Position numbers and translations under genes: made by a program | Notes under the pieces: generated by a model | What the model was told of the DNA's origin: nothing | What the model saw: only the letters and a program-made list of their open reading frames with translations | Databases searched by the model: none | Assembly (NCBI GenBank): GCA_027032075.1 | Contig: JALVOC010000237.1 | Span: 1-59,614, forward strand | Reading direction: 5' to 3' | DNA length: 59,614 nucleotides | Origin: Chromatiales bacterium | GTDB taxonomy: Bacteria > Pseudomonadota > Gammaproteobacteria > UBA6429 > Thiohalophilaceae | In this document: positions 17,205-27,227 of the stretch, piece by piece | Layout: each line of letters starts with the position of its first letter | Position numbering within the stretch: the first letter of the stretch is position 1

Positions 17205-17984
17205 TCAGTCTGTGGCGGCGAGCGCATGGGTGAGGCGGGCAAATTCCTCGAGACTCAGGCGTTCGGGACGAAGCCCGGGATCGATGCCGAGTGCTTCAAT
17301 CGTGGCGGCGTCGATCAGCCCCTTGAGGTTGTTTCGCAGCGTTTTGCGCCGCTGGGTAAACGCCCTGGCCACCAGCCGGGAGAGGGCCCCGGGATCCACT
17401 TCCACCGGCGGCGTGGTATGGGGGATCAGGCGGATGACGGCAGATTCAACCTTCGGGGCGGGACGGAAGGCACCCGGCCCGACAGTGAACAGCATCTCGG
17501 TCTGGCAGTAATACTGCATCATGATACTGAGCCGCCCGTAATGCGGGTTACCCGCCTGGGCGCTGAGGCGTTCGACCACCTCTTTTTGCAACATGAAATG
17601 CATGTCCTGAATCCAGCGGCTCTGCTCCAGCAGGTGAAACAGCAGCGGGGTGGAGATGTTATAGGGCAGGTTGCCCACCACCCGTAACCGGTGTGGGCCG
17701 GGGCTCAGGCGGGAATAATCAAATTCGAGCGCGTCGGCCTGGTGGATATGCAGTTCACCCAACGGGGCGATTTCCGCTTCCAGCCGCGGGATCAAATCCC
17801 GGTCCAGCTCCACCACGTCCAGCCGGCCGAGTAACGGCAAGAGTTCGCGTGTCAGGGCGCCTTCCCCCGGACCGATCTCCACCATCGCCTGGCCGGGGCG
17901 TGGCTGTATCGCCATGACGATCCGCCGGATCACCGCGGGATCATGGAGGAAATTCTGGCCAAATCGTTTGCGCGGGCGGTGCAC
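17205..17984 (-). CDS. rsmA: 16S rRNA dimethyladenosine transferase
   Basis: RsmA/KsgA dimethylates A1518 and A1519 of 16S rRNA late in 30S assembly. The GTG at 17984 is chosen as start: it has AGGA eight bases upstream, follows the pdxA stop by four bases, and gives the family N-terminus HRPRKRFGQNFLHD. The open frame extends further into pdxA but without reason. The protein is 259 aa. Motifs are the SAM-binding EIGPGEGALT near residue 35 and the catalytic NLPYNIS near 105. In place of the usual downstream apaG-apaH there is a gap and then the sucrose operon. Confidence 0.95.
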   Translation of the reverse strand: MHRPRKRFGQNFLHDPAVIRRIVMAIQPRPGQAMVEIGPGEGALTRELLPLLGRLDVVELDRDLIPRLEAEIAPLGELHIHQADALEFDYSRLSPGPHRLRVVGNLPYNISTPLLFHLLEQSRWIQDMHFMLQKEVVERLSAQAGNPHYGRLSIMMQYYCQTEMLFTVGPGAFRPAPKVESAVIRLIPHTTPPVEVDPGALSRLVARAFTQRRKTLRNNLKGLIDAATIEALGIDPGLRPERLSLEEFARLTHALAATD

Positions 17985-17988
17985 GGGA

Positions 17989-18978
17989 TCAGTCCTGAAT
18001 ATTGCACATTTCGATGGCGGTTTGGAGCGCGATCCTGAGGCTGCCGGTATCGGCCCGGCCGCTGCCGGCCAGCTCACAGGCGGTGCCGTGATCCACCGAG
18101 GTGCGGATCATGGGCAGGCCGAGAGTGATGTTGACGGCCTGGCCGAATCCCAGGTGTTTGAGTACCGGCAGGCCCTGGTCGTGGTACATGGCAAGGAAGG
18201 CGTCGGTCTGCTGCAGGCTGGCGGGCTGGAAGGCGGTGTCGGCCGGCAGGGGTCCCGTCAGCTCGAGGCCCTGTTGCTTCAGTTGGCGGATCACCGGTTC
18301 GATGATCCCGATTTCCTCCCGCCCGAGATGCCCGCCTTCGCCGGCATGGGGGTTGAGACCCAGCACGCTGATGCGGGGCCGCTCGATACCGAAGCGTTCG
18401 CGGAGTGCCGTATGCAGAATGGTCAGGGTGGTGGTCAGTCCCGCCTTGCTGAGGGCGGCTGGCACCTCGGCGAGGGGCAGATGGGTGGTGGCCAGCGCCA
18501 CCCGCAAGCCGGGTGCGGCCAGCAGCATCACCACGTCGTCGGTAGCAGTCAGCCCGGCGAGATATTCGGTGTGACCGGTGAAGGGCTGACCTGCTTCGTT
18601 GATGATCCCCTTGTGGACCGGGCCGGTGACCAGCGCGGCGAATTCGTGATTGAGACAGCCGCGTGTGGCGCGGCGCAGGGTTTCCAGGACATAGGGCGCG
18701 TTGGCCGCAGCCGGTTTTCCCGGGGTGGCCGTTTCCGCCATGGCGATGGGCAGAATGCTGAGGTGGCCGGGCTGGGGTGGGTGGGAGCTGTCGGCATCCC
18801 ACTCCTGCAGGATGAGGGGCAGGTTCAGGCTGCGGGCGCGTTCTTCGAGCAGGCGCGGATCGGCAATGGCCACCAGTTCCGCCGGCCAGGCCTGCTGGGC
18901 GATGGTCACCAGCAGATCCGGCCCGACGCCGGCCGGTTCGCCGGGGGTGATGGCGATACGCGGCAGGGGGGCATTCAC
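17989..18978 (-). CDS. pdxA: 4-hydroxythreonine-4-phosphate dehydrogenase
   Basis: NAD-dependent enzyme of vitamin B6 (pyridoxal 5'-phosphate) synthesis that oxidises 4-hydroxythreonine 4-phosphate. Length of 329 aa is standard. The N-terminus reads [28 protein letters not shown] near 140 and the metal/substrate motif [13 protein letters not shown] near 205 are clear, with [11 protein letters not shown] near 262. Its ATG overlaps the stop of surA by four bases, as commonly seen in the lptD-surA-pdxA-ksgA operon. Confidence 0.96.
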   Translation of the reverse strand: MNAPLPRIAITPGEPAGVGPDLLVTIAQQAWPAELVAIADPRLLEERARSLNLPLILQEWDADSSHPPQPGHLSILPIAMAETATPGKPAAANAPYVLETLRRATRGCLNHEFAALVTGPVHKGIINEAGQPFTGHTEYLAGLTATDDVVMLLAAPGLRVALATTHLPLAEVPAALSKAGLTTTLTILHTALRERFGIERPRISVLGLNPHAGEGGHLGREEIGIIEPVIRQLKQQGLELTGPLPADTAFQPASLQQTDAFLAMYHDQGLPVLKHLGFGQAVNITLGLPMIRTSVDHGTACELAGSGRADTGSLRIALQTAIEMCNIQD

Positions 18979-20276
18979 TGGTTCAGCCGATATTCCACAT
19001 AGGCTTCGCTGCGGATCTGGCGCAGCCAGTTCTGCAGGGCCTCGTCACGCTTGCGCTTGCCGATCAGCTGGCGTGCCTGCTGGCGTTTTGATTTTTGAGT
19101 CTCGTCGTGCTGGCGGCGCGCCATCACCTGAACGATATGCCAGCCGAACTGGGTCTGGAACGGTTCGCTGATCTCTCCCGGTTTCAGCTTGTTCATCTCC
19201 TCTTCGAAGCGTGGCACCATGGTGCCGGGATTGACCCAGCCGAGGCTGCCACCCCGGGTGGCGGAGGCGGTGTCATCGGAATATTGCCGCGCCAGTTCGG
19301 CAAAATCCTCCCCGGCAAGCAGGCGCTGGCGCAGTTTTGTCAGGCGCTGCCGGGCTTCCTCGCTGGAGAGCACTTCATTGGGGCGAATGAGAATATGACG
19401 CGCCAGTGTTTGCTGGACGATATGGCGTGAGTTGTCACTGCGGCGCTCCAGCAGTTTGATGATGTGAAAGCCGCTCGAGCTGCGGATCGGTTTGCTGATA
19501 TCGCCAGGCTGCATGTTGAACACGATATTGCTGAAGATGATGGGCAACTGGCCGGCCTTGCGCCAGCCGAGATCCCCGCCTTTGAGGGCATTTCGTCCCT
19601 GGGAAACGGCGATGGCGGTTTGTGCAAAGTCGGCGCCCTTTTGCAGTTGCTGCCATACCTGTTCCGCTTTTTTTTGGGCGGCGCGGATTTGTTCCGGACT
19701 GGCTGCTTCCGGCAGGGCGATCAGGATATGGGCCAGATGAAATTCATCATGGCTGCCCTGGCGGTGACTGAGGTTGGAGATGTAATTGTCAATCTCTTTC
19801 TCGGTGACAGTGATATTTTTCTCAACGCGGTTTTTGTGCAGGCGGTTGATGATGATGTCCTGTTTGATTTTTTCCCGGAACTCGGCAAAGCTGTAACCGT
19901 CCTTGCTCAGTACTTCGCGGAATTGGGGCAGGGTCAGGTTGTTGTCGCGGGCAATGTTATTGATCACCTTGTTGATCGTTTCATCGTCCACCCGGATACC
20001 GAGACGGCTGGCAATTTGCAGTTGCAGACGCTCCATGATCATCTGTTCCAGGATTTGCTTTTGCAGAATATTGTCCGGCGGCAGTTTGGCCGAGCGCTGC
20101 TTTAACTGTTGCTTGATCAGGCGGGTTTGATGCATCAGCTCGGTGTAGGTGATGACGTCATCGTTGACCACCGCAACGATATGGTCGATTTCCTGCACTG
20201 CAGCGGCCGCGGGCAGAACGGTTGCGGAAAATGCCAGCAGAGCAGCGAGCAGCAGACGGTATGAAGCGGATTTCAT
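18975..20276 (-). CDS. surA: Periplasmic chaperone SurA
   Basis: Periplasmic chaperone and peptidyl-prolyl isomerase that escorts outer-membrane proteins, including LptD encoded upstream, to the BAM complex. The protein is 433 aa. It has a signal peptide (about 1-26, ending PAAAA), an N-terminal chaperone domain opening with [14 protein letters not shown], two parvulin domains (about 175-275 and 285-385, each with a GGDLGW or GGSLGW motif) and a short C-terminal helix. It is followed by pdxA with a four-base overlap. Confidence 0.95.
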   Translation of the reverse strand: MKSASYRLLLAALLAFSATVLPAAAAVQEIDHIVAVVNDDVITYTELMHQTRLIKQQLKQRSAKLPPDNILQKQILEQMIMERLQLQIASRLGIRVDDETINKVINNIARDNNLTLPQFREVLSKDGYSFAEFREKIKQDIIINRLHKNRVEKNITVTEKEIDNYISNLSHRQGSHDEFHLAHILIALPEAASPEQIRAAQKKAEQVWQQLQKGADFAQTAIAVSQGRNALKGGDLGWRKAGQLPIIFSNIVFNMQPGDISKPIRSSSGFHIIKLLERRSDNSRHIVQQTLARHILIRPNEVLSSEEARQRLTKLRQRLLAGEDFAELARQYSDDTASATRGGSLGWVNPGTMVPRFEEEMNKLKPGEISEPFQTQFGWHIVQVMARRQHDETQKSKRQQARQLIGKRKRDEALQNWLRQIRSEAYVEYRLNQ

Positions 20277-20396
20277 GGCGTGTTCAATATCATAATAAAA
20301 GGGCGAAAGGATAGCATGAACTGAGGGAAGATGGGGGCCGGCGTGCCGGTCTTCCCGATCCCTGGGGCAGGGGGCCCGCCTCCCGCCAATGCGGGA

Positions 20397-22595
20397 TCAG
20401 AATATGGTGTTAAAGCTCGAGAGCCCTTTGAATTCCACTTCCAGATAGATGTTTTTTTCCGCTGCCGTATCGGCGTTGATAAAGCGTTCCCGCGTCATCA
20501 GGCTGATCCCCCAGCAGCAGCTGTCATAGCGGATGCTGCCGATGGTTTCCTGGTTGCGTTCATTGCGTATATCGTACAACTGTTTGCCGGTAATGCGCCA
20601 TCGGGGGGTGATGCGCCAGAAAAAATCAATCTGGCGGGTTTCCAGGCTTTTGTACTGGGTGTGGTAAGCCAAGGTCAAACCCAGATTTGACGAAGGCTTG
20701 TAAGCCAGACTGGCATTGCTCTTGGCAAGTTGTTCCTGTTTGGGATCCCATTCCACGTCGGTGCGAAAGTCCAGGCTCGGCAGAGGGCGGGTGGTGAGTT
20801 CGGCAAGAATATTGGACCGTCGCTCGGTTTTGGGGCCGCCGCCCCGCAGGGTAACCCGCCGATCATCGAAATACATGATTTGTCCGATGCCCGCCATAAA
20901 CAGTTCGGCGCCGTTTTTCTGGTTGATAAAACGGGTGGTCAGCATCGCCGTGAGGCGATTGGCGTCCTCCACCCGATCGGCGCCGTCGAAGTAATCCTCC
21001 TTGAACAGTTCGTTGATGGTAAAGCGTGACTGCTGGGTGTCAAAAATCGGCAAATCACTCTGATCCCGGTAAGGCGCATAGACATAATAGAGGCGCGGTT
21101 CCAGTGTCTGCAACAGGGCGGTTGAGGCAATCTGTGTGTCGCGCTCCAGAAAGACTCCGCTGTCGATGCTGAAAATGGGCAGGCTGCGGGAAGGGTTTTG
21201 TATCTGGTTGTTGCCGCTATCCCTCAGCTGGTAGCCGGTATAGCGCCAGGCAAGCTTGGTGTTCATGAAGGCGGCGGTGTTACGCAAAGGAAGACTGATC
21301 GAAGGCAGGATATCCAGGCGATCGCCTTTTACAACGTTTTTGTCCTCATGGGCAAAACGGACCCATTCCGCCTGAAGATGATAATTGAGGCTGTTGTCCT
21401 TTCTGGGCAGGCGGCTGGCGAATCGCAGTTGCGGCAGGCGTTCGTAGGATTTGGTGTCGCTCAGGAACTGATAGCCTTGCGCCAGGGCGTTGAATGACCA
21501 GTTTTCGGTCGTGAAAGCGAGACTGCCTTTGCGGTTCAGATAGGTCTTGCTGGTGGTGTTCAGGTTGTTCCCGAAATCGGACAGATAGGTTTCGTCACTG
21601 ACGAAATCGTAATCCACCAGGGTGGACCAGCCCTTTAGAGGACGGCCGCTGTGTCGCCAGCGGAGGCGTTTGCGTTCCTCCCCGTACAGATTGTCGTTAC
21701 CCAGATAATCCACATCCAGCTGGCCGGCATTGCGGCTGTGCAAATAGCGGAGTTGGGTTTGCAGCATGGTCCCGCGTTTGCTCATGTACCAAGGGGTAAT
21801 GGTAGCGTCATAGTTGGGGGCAATGTTCCAGTAGAAGGGCAGTTTGACCTGGGTACCATGCAACTTGGAGCTGCCAAGACTGGGATAGAGAAAACCCGTG
21901 AGGCGATTTTTGCCGATGGGAAAGCGGATGTAGGGGAAATAGAAAAAAGGCACATCCATGAACTCCATCATCACGTTACTGGCGCTCCCCTGATGATTGG
22001 CAAAATTCAGCTTGACGTTGTTGGCGCTGAGCTGCCAGTCGGGATCGTGGGGGTCGCAGGAAGTATAGGTGGCGTCCTCCATTTCGACATGATCCGCATC
22101 CAGCACGCGGATCCGCTCCGCCTTGCCGTTGGCCCTTTCCCGCGTAAAGTAAACGGCATCGGCGAAAGTGGCGCGTTCTGTTTTCATTTCCGCATGCACG
22201 CTGCTGCCGGTAATCATCAAATCAGGGGTGATAAAGCGGATGTTTCCCTTGGCATCCAGGGTTTCGTTTAAATAATGGTAGTCGGCGCGATCCGCCTCAA
22301 ACTGCATCTGTTTGCGCTGCACCACTACCCGGCCTTCAAATGTCGAAATATCATTTTGTCGAAGTTTCGCCTTGTCCGCCTGGATGTGGGTGAGGTTATC
22401 CGCCTGCCTGGGCACCCGCGGGATCTGTGGATAGACATTGGCATCACAAAGGCCGTTTGGGGCGGCAGAGATTTCCGCTGCCAGCCCGCTGCGGCTGCCC
22501 AGCAGGCAGAGCAACAGGAAGAAATGGCAAATGCGGGAGGCCGGCATGTTCAATTTTTGTGTTTTGACATGTTGTTGTTTCTTCGCATTATACAT
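20397..22595 (-). CDS. lptD: LPS-assembly protein LptD
   Basis: Outer-membrane beta-barrel that inserts lipopolysaccharide into the outer leaflet together with LptE. The ATG at 22595 gives 732 aa with a basic N-terminus and a signal sequence near residues 20-40; a shorter start at 22547 is possible, and neither has a strong ribosome site. The periplasmic jellyroll follows (IQADKAKLRQNDISTFEG). The four disulfide cysteines of the family are all visible: NGLCDANV, TSCDPHD and the pair in YDSCCWG near the end. It lies upstream of surA, its own chaperone, and diverges from amgK. Confidence 0.93.
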   Translation of the reverse strand: MYNAKKQQHVKTQKLNMPASRICHFFLLLCLLGSRSGLAAEISAAPNGLCDANVYPQIPRVPRQADNLTHIQADKAKLRQNDISTFEGRVVVQRKQMQFEADRADYHYLNETLDAKGNIRFITPDLMITGSSVHAEMKTERATFADAVYFTRERANGKAERIRVLDADHVEMEDATYTSCDPHDPDWQLSANNVKLNFANHQGSASNVMMEFMDVPFFYFPYIRFPIGKNRLTGFLYPSLGSSKLHGTQVKLPFYWNIAPNYDATITPWYMSKRGTMLQTQLRYLHSRNAGQLDVDYLGNDNLYGEERKRLRWRHSGRPLKGWSTLVDYDFVSDETYLSDFGNNLNTTSKTYLNRKGSLAFTTENWSFNALAQGYQFLSDTKSYERLPQLRFASRLPRKDNSLNYHLQAEWVRFAHEDKNVVKGDRLDILPSISLPLRNTAAFMNTKLAWRYTGYQLRDSGNNQIQNPSRSLPIFSIDSGVFLERDTQIASTALLQTLEPRLYYVYAPYRDQSDLPIFDTQQSRFTINELFKEDYFDGADRVEDANRLTAMLTTRFINQKNGAELFMAGIGQIMYFDDRRVTLRGGGPKTERRSNILAELTTRPLPSLDFRTDVEWDPKQEQLAKSNASLAYKPSSNLGLTLAYHTQYKSLETRQIDFFWRITPRWRITGKQLYDIRNERNQETIGSIRYDSCCWGISLMTRERFINADTAAEKNIYLEVEFKGLSSFNTIF

Positions 22596-22692
22596 GGCGC
22601 GGTGCCGAAGTCTGTTATTGGGTATAATGCCACAGGATCGGGATTTATAATCCCTCCATGATATTGACGGCAGTGCGGGAGCTTTTACAGTA

Positions 22693-23667
22693 GTGGACGG
22701 GCGGTTGGAACAATTACACACATGGCTGCGCGCCACGCTGGGGATACAGCAATTTGATCTTGCACCAGCCTCGGCGGATGCCAGTTTTCGCCGCTATTTC
22801 CGCCTGCAATATGATCATACCAGTCACATCGTAATGGATGCTCCGCCGCAGCATGAGGATTGCACTCCCTTTATAAAGGTTTCCGCCCTGATGGCAGGTA
22901 TCGGTTTGCATGTGCCGCAAGTGTTACAGCAGGATCTGCAACAGGGGTTTCTCCTGCTGACCGATCTTGGCAGCCGCATGTATTTGCCCGAGTTGAACGA
23001 GAATACCGTGGAGGCCCTCTATGGTGATGCCATGCAGGCATTGTTGAAGCTTCAGGCGTATCATGGCCGGGAACTGCCGCCCTATGATCGTGAATTGTTG
23101 CTCGGGGAGATGAACCTGTTTCGTGAGTGGTATCTGGCAAGACATCTTGGGCTGGAGCTGTCCCGCGCCGAACATCAGGCACTCGATGCGGCATTTGATT
23201 TTCTGGCCGATACCGCCCTGCAACAACCCCGGGTAATCGTGCACCGGGATTACCATTCACGTAACCTGATGGTCGCCACCCCGAACCCCGGCATCCTGGA
23301 TTTCCAGGATGCCGTAGTCGGCCCGGTCACCTACGATCTGGTTTCCCTGCTGCGTGACTGTTATATCGCCTGGCCCCGCCAGCAGGTGGAAGCCTGGGTG
23401 GCGCACTATCACCGCCTGGCAACGGCAGCCGGCATCATTTCAGGGATCAGTGCGGCCCGGTTCCTGCGCTGGTTTGATCTGATGGGAATTCAGCGGCATC
23501 TCAAGGCCATCGGCATTTTTGCCCGTCTCAATCATCGCGATGCCAAGCCGGCTTATTTGCAGGATATCCCGCGCGTTTTGAAATATATCCGTGATGTTGC
23601 GGCAGGCTATTCCGAATTGAAACCGTTTTCCGGACTGCTGGAAGAAAAATTGCAACACGTTGAATAA
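22693..23667 (+). CDS. amgK: N-acetylmuramate/N-acetylglucosamine kinase AmgK
   Basis: Aminoglycoside-phosphotransferase-fold kinase that phosphorylates the anomeric hydroxyl of MurNAc (and GlcNAc), the first step of a cell-wall recycling route that bypasses de novo UDP-MurNAc synthesis. The protein is 324 aa. The kinase catalytic loop IVHRDYHSRNLMV lies near residues 182-194 and the metal-binding motif LDFQDAVVGPVTYDL near 201-215. Start is GTG at 22693, with GGGAG eleven bases before it. It diverges from lptD and is followed by murU, as in Pseudomonas. Confidence 0.92.
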   Translation: MDGRLEQLHTWLRATLGIQQFDLAPASADASFRRYFRLQYDHTSHIVMDAPPQHEDCTPFIKVSALMAGIGLHVPQVLQQDLQQGFLLLTDLGSRMYLPELNENTVEALYGDAMQALLKLQAYHGRELPPYDRELLLGEMNLFREWYLARHLGLELSRAEHQALDAAFDFLADTALQQPRVIVHRDYHSRNLMVATPNPGILDFQDAVVGPVTYDLVSLLRDCYIAWPRQQVEAWVAHYHRLATAAGIISGISAARFLRWFDLMGIQRHLKAIGIFARLNHRDAKPAYLQDIPRVLKYIRDVAAGYSELKPFSGLLEEKLQHVE

Positions 23668-23799
23668 ACCGGTGTATCCCCCTGCCGTAGTCAGCCCTTG
23701 TTTAGGGGGGAGGAATCTGGAACACTTGTTTTGAATACAAGCGTTTGTTGTTGACGATCAACCCCTGGAACCTGCTACCCGCCACGCGTGACTGAACCG

Positions 23800-24486
23800 A
23801 TGAAAGCCATGATACTTGCCGCCGGCCGGGGTGAGCGCATGCGGCCCTTGACCGATCATACCCCCAAGCCCTTGCTGGAGGCAGGGGGCAGGGCGCTGAT
23901 TGAATATCACCTGTTTGCCTTGCAGCAGGCCGGTATTCGCGATGTGGTGATCAACCATGCCTGGTTGGGTGAGATGATCGAAGCGCGCCTGGGAAAGGGT
24001 GAACGCTACGGTTTGCAGATCCAGTACTCGGCGGAAAAGCCGCAGGCTTTGGAGACGGCAGGCGGCATTGTTCAGGCGCTGCCCCTGCTGGGCAGCGAGC
24101 CCTTTATTTTGCTGAACGCCGATGTGTGGTGTGACTACCCCCTTTCGCAGTTACCCCGGTACCTGGATGGTCTGGCGCACCTGGTGATGGTGGATAATCC
24201 ACCACACCATCCCGAGGGGGATTTTGTCCTCTCAGGGGGTGGCCTGCGGGCGGAGGGGGAAAGCAGGCTGACTTACAGTGGCATCGGTGTATTCCGCGCA
24301 GAGTTGTTTGCCGGACTCAAACCCGGGAGACGGCCCCTCGCGCCGGTGTTAAGAGCGGCCATGCGCAAAGGGCGGATCAGTGGCGAACATTACCAGGGTG
24401 GCTGGTTTGATATCGGTACCCCACAGCGTCTGGGTGATTTGAACAAACTTCTCCATGAACGTCGGCAAGGAGCAAGAAGCTGGTAA
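23800..24486 (+). CDS. murU: N-acetylmuramate-1-phosphate uridylyltransferase MurU
   Basis: Nucleotidyltransferase that turns MurNAc 1-phosphate and UTP into UDP-MurNAc, the step after AmgK. The ATG at 23800 gives the family N-terminus [18 protein letters not shown]; a GTG at 23788 adds four residues without homology. The length of 228 aa is usual. The signature GxGxRxRPLT is intact, followed by [18 protein letters not shown] and LLNADVW near 108. There is a 132-base gap after amgK with no strong terminator, so co-transcription is possible. Confidence 0.92.
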   Translation: MKAMILAAGRGERMRPLTDHTPKPLLEAGGRALIEYHLFALQQAGIRDVVINHAWLGEMIEARLGKGERYGLQIQYSAEKPQALETAGGIVQALPLLGSEPFILLNADVWCDYPLSQLPRYLDGLAHLVMVDNPPHHPEGDFVLSGGGLRAEGESRLTYSGIGVFRAELFAGLKPGRRPLAPVLRAAMRKGRISGEHYQGGWFDIGTPQRLGDLNKLLHERRQGARSW

Positions 24487-24519
24487 AGTCGGTATTCCTC
24501 GGCTACACCTTAATAACAT

Positions 24520-25950
24520 ATGGGAGAGGAAATCCGCAGCAGCCAGTTTGATGATGAGGACTATCGGCGTTTCCGGCAGCGGTTGCAGGCGGAAACGGAA
24601 CGCCTGGCAGGCTGGTTTGCCGCTGGAAGGTTTGCCGATGACGATCCCATTGCCGGTTTCGAACTGGAAGCCTGGCTGCTTGATTCCGGTTTTCATCCTG
24701 CACCACTGAACGAACCCTTCCTCGAGAAATTGTCCGATCCCCTCGCCAGCCCGGAACTGGCCAGTTTCAATTTCGAACTCAACAGCACCCCGCGGCCAAT
24801 CAGGGACCACGTTTTTTCCGCGATGCACGCCGAACTGGTGCAAACCTGGCGTCATTGCAGACAGGTGGCGGAACAGATGGATTGTTGTCTGGCGATGATC
24901 GGGATTCTGCCCACGGTGCAGGATGAGGATCTGACTCTGGCCAACATGTCACACATGGAGCGATACCGGGCATTAAACCGCGAAGTGATTCACCTGCGCC
25001 GGGGCAGGCCGTTGGTATTCGATATCAATGGTGAGGAGCATCTGCGGGTCACGCATCGAAACGTGATGCTGGAATCAGCCGCCACCTCGTTTCAGATCCA
25101 CATGCAGCTCAACCCGCAACTGGCCGTTCGTATCTACAACGCCGGCTTGATCCTCTCCGCGCCGATGGTGGCGCTGACCGCAAATTCGCCTTTCCTGTTT
25201 GGCAAGGATCTCTGGGCGGAAACCCGTATCCCGGTGTTTGAACAGGCTGTCGCCGTGGGTGGCTTTGAGGGAGCCGCATTCGGACCGATCCGGCGTGTGA
25301 CCTTTGGCACCGGTTATGTGCGTGAATCCCTGATGGAGCTGTTTCAGGAAAACCTGGATCACTATCCCGTACTGTTACCGGAAGACTTCGGTGAGGACAA
25401 CCCGGAATTACGCCATTTACGCCTGCACAACGGCACCGTCTGGCGCTGGAACCGGCCGTTGATCGGATTTGATCAGGCGGGGGAACCCCATCTGCGGATT
25501 GAACACCGTGTGATCCCGGCGGGGCCAGGCATACTTGATACCATGGCCAACGCCGCGTTTTATTATGGTGCGGTCACTGCGCTGGCAAGCCAGGAGACGC
25601 CGGTGGAGCAGCAGCTGGTTTTCGACAGGGCGCGGGACAATTTTTATACTGCCGCCCGTCTGGGACTGCGTGCCAAACTCAGCTGGATGGATCAACGGCT
25701 CTTGCCGGTCACCACCATTCTGCAGGAACTTCTGCCGTTGGCCGAGCAGGGCCTGGCAAAGCTGGGTGTCGCTGCGGATGAACGGCGTAATTATTTGAAT
25801 ATCATCGAGGCACGTATTCTGACCCGTCAGAACGGGGCTGCATGGCAACGGGCGTTCGTTGCCAAGCATGGAAAAGACTTTTATGCACTGACAGCAGCGT
25901 ATATCGAACGGCAGGAGAGTGGCATGGCGGTGCATGAATGGACGGTATAG
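24520..25950 (+). CDS. Glutamate-cysteine-ligase-family carboxylate-amine ligase (GCS2 type)
   Basis: ATP-dependent carboxylate-amine ligase fold of 476 aa related to GCS2/YbdK. Visible motifs are FELEAWLLDSG near residue 46, the acidic strand FNFELNSTP near 84, and the pair of His/Gln-rich strands ATSFQIHMQLNP near 188 and IEHRVIPAGPG near 327. The real substrate is unknown; family members join an amino acid or amine to a carboxylate such as glutamate. It starts 33 bases after murU, and an AstE-like hydrolase gene follows 133 bases later. A ligase next to an amidohydrolase suggests a pathway for making and opening an amide or peptide bond. Confidence 0.75.
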   Translation: MGEEIRSSQFDDEDYRRFRQRLQAETERLAGWFAAGRFADDDPIAGFELEAWLLDSGFHPAPLNEPFLEKLSDPLASPELASFNFELNSTPRPIRDHVFSAMHAELVQTWRHCRQVAEQMDCCLAMIGILPTVQDEDLTLANMSHMERYRALNREVIHLRRGRPLVFDINGEEHLRVTHRNVMLESAATSFQIHMQLNPQLAVRIYNAGLILSAPMVALTANSPFLFGKDLWAETRIPVFEQAVAVGGFEGAAFGPIRRVTFGTGYVRESLMELFQENLDHYPVLLPEDFGEDNPELRHLRLHNGTVWRWNRPLIGFDQAGEPHLRIEHRVIPAGPGILDTMANAAFYYGAVTALASQETPVEQQLVFDRARDNFYTAARLGLRAKLSWMDQRLLPVTTILQELLPLAEQGLAKLGVAADERRNYLNIIEARILTRQNGAAWQRAFVAKHGKDFYALTAAYIERQESGMAVHEWTV

Positions 25951-26083
25951 TATTTACTCAGACGCTAACAAAGCCGCACGCCATAAAACGCATCACTGGA
26001 TGTCATCAGTGGCAGCCACCCGTTTCGAAGGTTGTCAGAGTGGAAAGGTGCCGATATTCCTTGCTGTTTAAAATAAAAACATC

Positions 26084-27088
26084 ATGAAGTTACACCATTA
26101 TCATGAAATACCGGATGGCTTGTTGCAGTGCGATGCGGCGCATTTGTATAAGGTATTGCCGGGACCCAGCCTGATGATGCTGCCGGGGCAGCAGCAGGAA
26201 TACCTGTTTGTCTCGGTTTTATTGCATGGCAATGAAACAACCGGCTGGGAGGCGGTGCGGGAATTGTTGATTAAATTCCGTGAGCGCACCTTGCCCCGTG
26301 CGCTCTGTCTGTTCATCGGTAATGTTGCAGCGGCAAAAGAGGCGCACCGCCATTTGCCCGGACAGCATGATTTCAACCGCATCTGGAAAGGAAGTGATGA
26401 CACCCCGGAGCATCGTCTGGCACAGCAGGTGATGGCGATATTACGCGAGCTGGATTTGTTTGCCGCGGTCGACGTGCACAATAACACCGGTAAAAACCCC
26501 CATTACGCCTGTATCAATCGATTGGAAAATCACTTCATGCATCTGGCGACCCTTTTCAGCCGCACCGTGGTTTATTTCACCAAGCCGGACAGCGTGATGT
26601 CGATGGCGATGTCGGCTTTGTGCCCGGCGATTACGGTGGAGTGCGGGCAGCCCGGTTCCCTGCAGGGAGCGAGGCACGTACTGGAATTTCTCGATGCCTG
26701 TCTGCACCTGTCAGAATTCCCCGTTCATCCGGTCACGCCGCAGGATGTCGATCTGTTTCACACCGTGGCAACGGTAAAGATCCCGCCGGGACTCTCCCTG
26801 GGATTTGGAAACGAGCAGGCCGATTTGAACCTGTTGCCGGATATCGACCGCTTCAATTTTAATGAACTGCCGGCAGGGACGGCTTTTGGCCAGGTGAAAT
26901 CAGCGGAAATCCGCCCCTTTGAAGTGATCGACGAACAGGGCAGGGAAGTGAGTGCGCGTTTTTTTGAAGTCAACGGACGCTGGATTCAGACCCGCACGCC
27001 GGTTATGCCTTCGATGTTGACGCTGGATCGTGAAATCATCAATCAGGATTGTTTTTGCTATCTGATGGAGCGTTTACACTGGCCCTGA
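26084..27088 (+). CDS. AstE/AspA-like zinc amidohydrolase (M14 family)
   Basis: Zinc hydrolase of the succinylglutamate desuccinylase/aspartoacylase branch, 334 aa. The metal ligands are visible in LLHGNETTGWEA near residues 47-58 (His and Glu) and DVHNNTG near 126-132 (His). The carboxyl-terminal part includes TVECGQPG near 184, matching the general-base glutamate region. The arginine succinyltransferase genes are absent, so it is unlikely to be a true AstE. Its closest partner is the GCS2-type ligase upstream. The substrate is unknown, perhaps an N-acyl or glutamyl amide. Confidence 0.75.
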   Translation: MKLHHYHEIPDGLLQCDAAHLYKVLPGPSLMMLPGQQQEYLFVSVLLHGNETTGWEAVRELLIKFRERTLPRALCLFIGNVAAAKEAHRHLPGQHDFNRIWKGSDDTPEHRLAQQVMAILRELDLFAAVDVHNNTGKNPHYACINRLENHFMHLATLFSRTVVYFTKPDSVMSMAMSALCPAITVECGQPGSLQGARHVLEFLDACLHLSEFPVHPVTPQDVDLFHTVATVKIPPGLSLGFGNEQADLNLLPDIDRFNFNELPAGTAFGQVKSAEIRPFEVIDEQGREVSARFFEVNGRWIQTRTPVMPSMLTLDREIINQDCFCYLMERLHWP

Positions 27089-27145
27089 TGCGGCTGAAAG
27101 GTTGAGATAAGTGTGGACTGAATCAGTGAGAAGCCGGTGATAAGT

Positions 27146-27154
27146 TGCTATAAT
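27146..27154 (+). promoter_or_regulatory. Extended -10 promoter of the Cds6-domain gene pair
   Basis: TGC followed directly by a perfect TATAAT, in an AT-rich stretch 74 bases before the TPR gene. No good -35 is visible at 17 bases, which an extended -10 does not need. It probably drives the TPR protein and the L,D-transpeptidase. Confidence 0.55.
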
Positions 27155-27227
27155 TTTTGAAGTTTTTAATAATCCGGATTGTTTTCACCGCCAAGGTGCC
27201 ATTCGTCGTAAAAAGGAAATTTTTACA

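Noticed and set aside
23788-23799. GTG at 23788 as the murU start
   Set aside because: It adds four residues ahead of the family N-terminus and has no ribosome site; ATG at 23800 fits the family.
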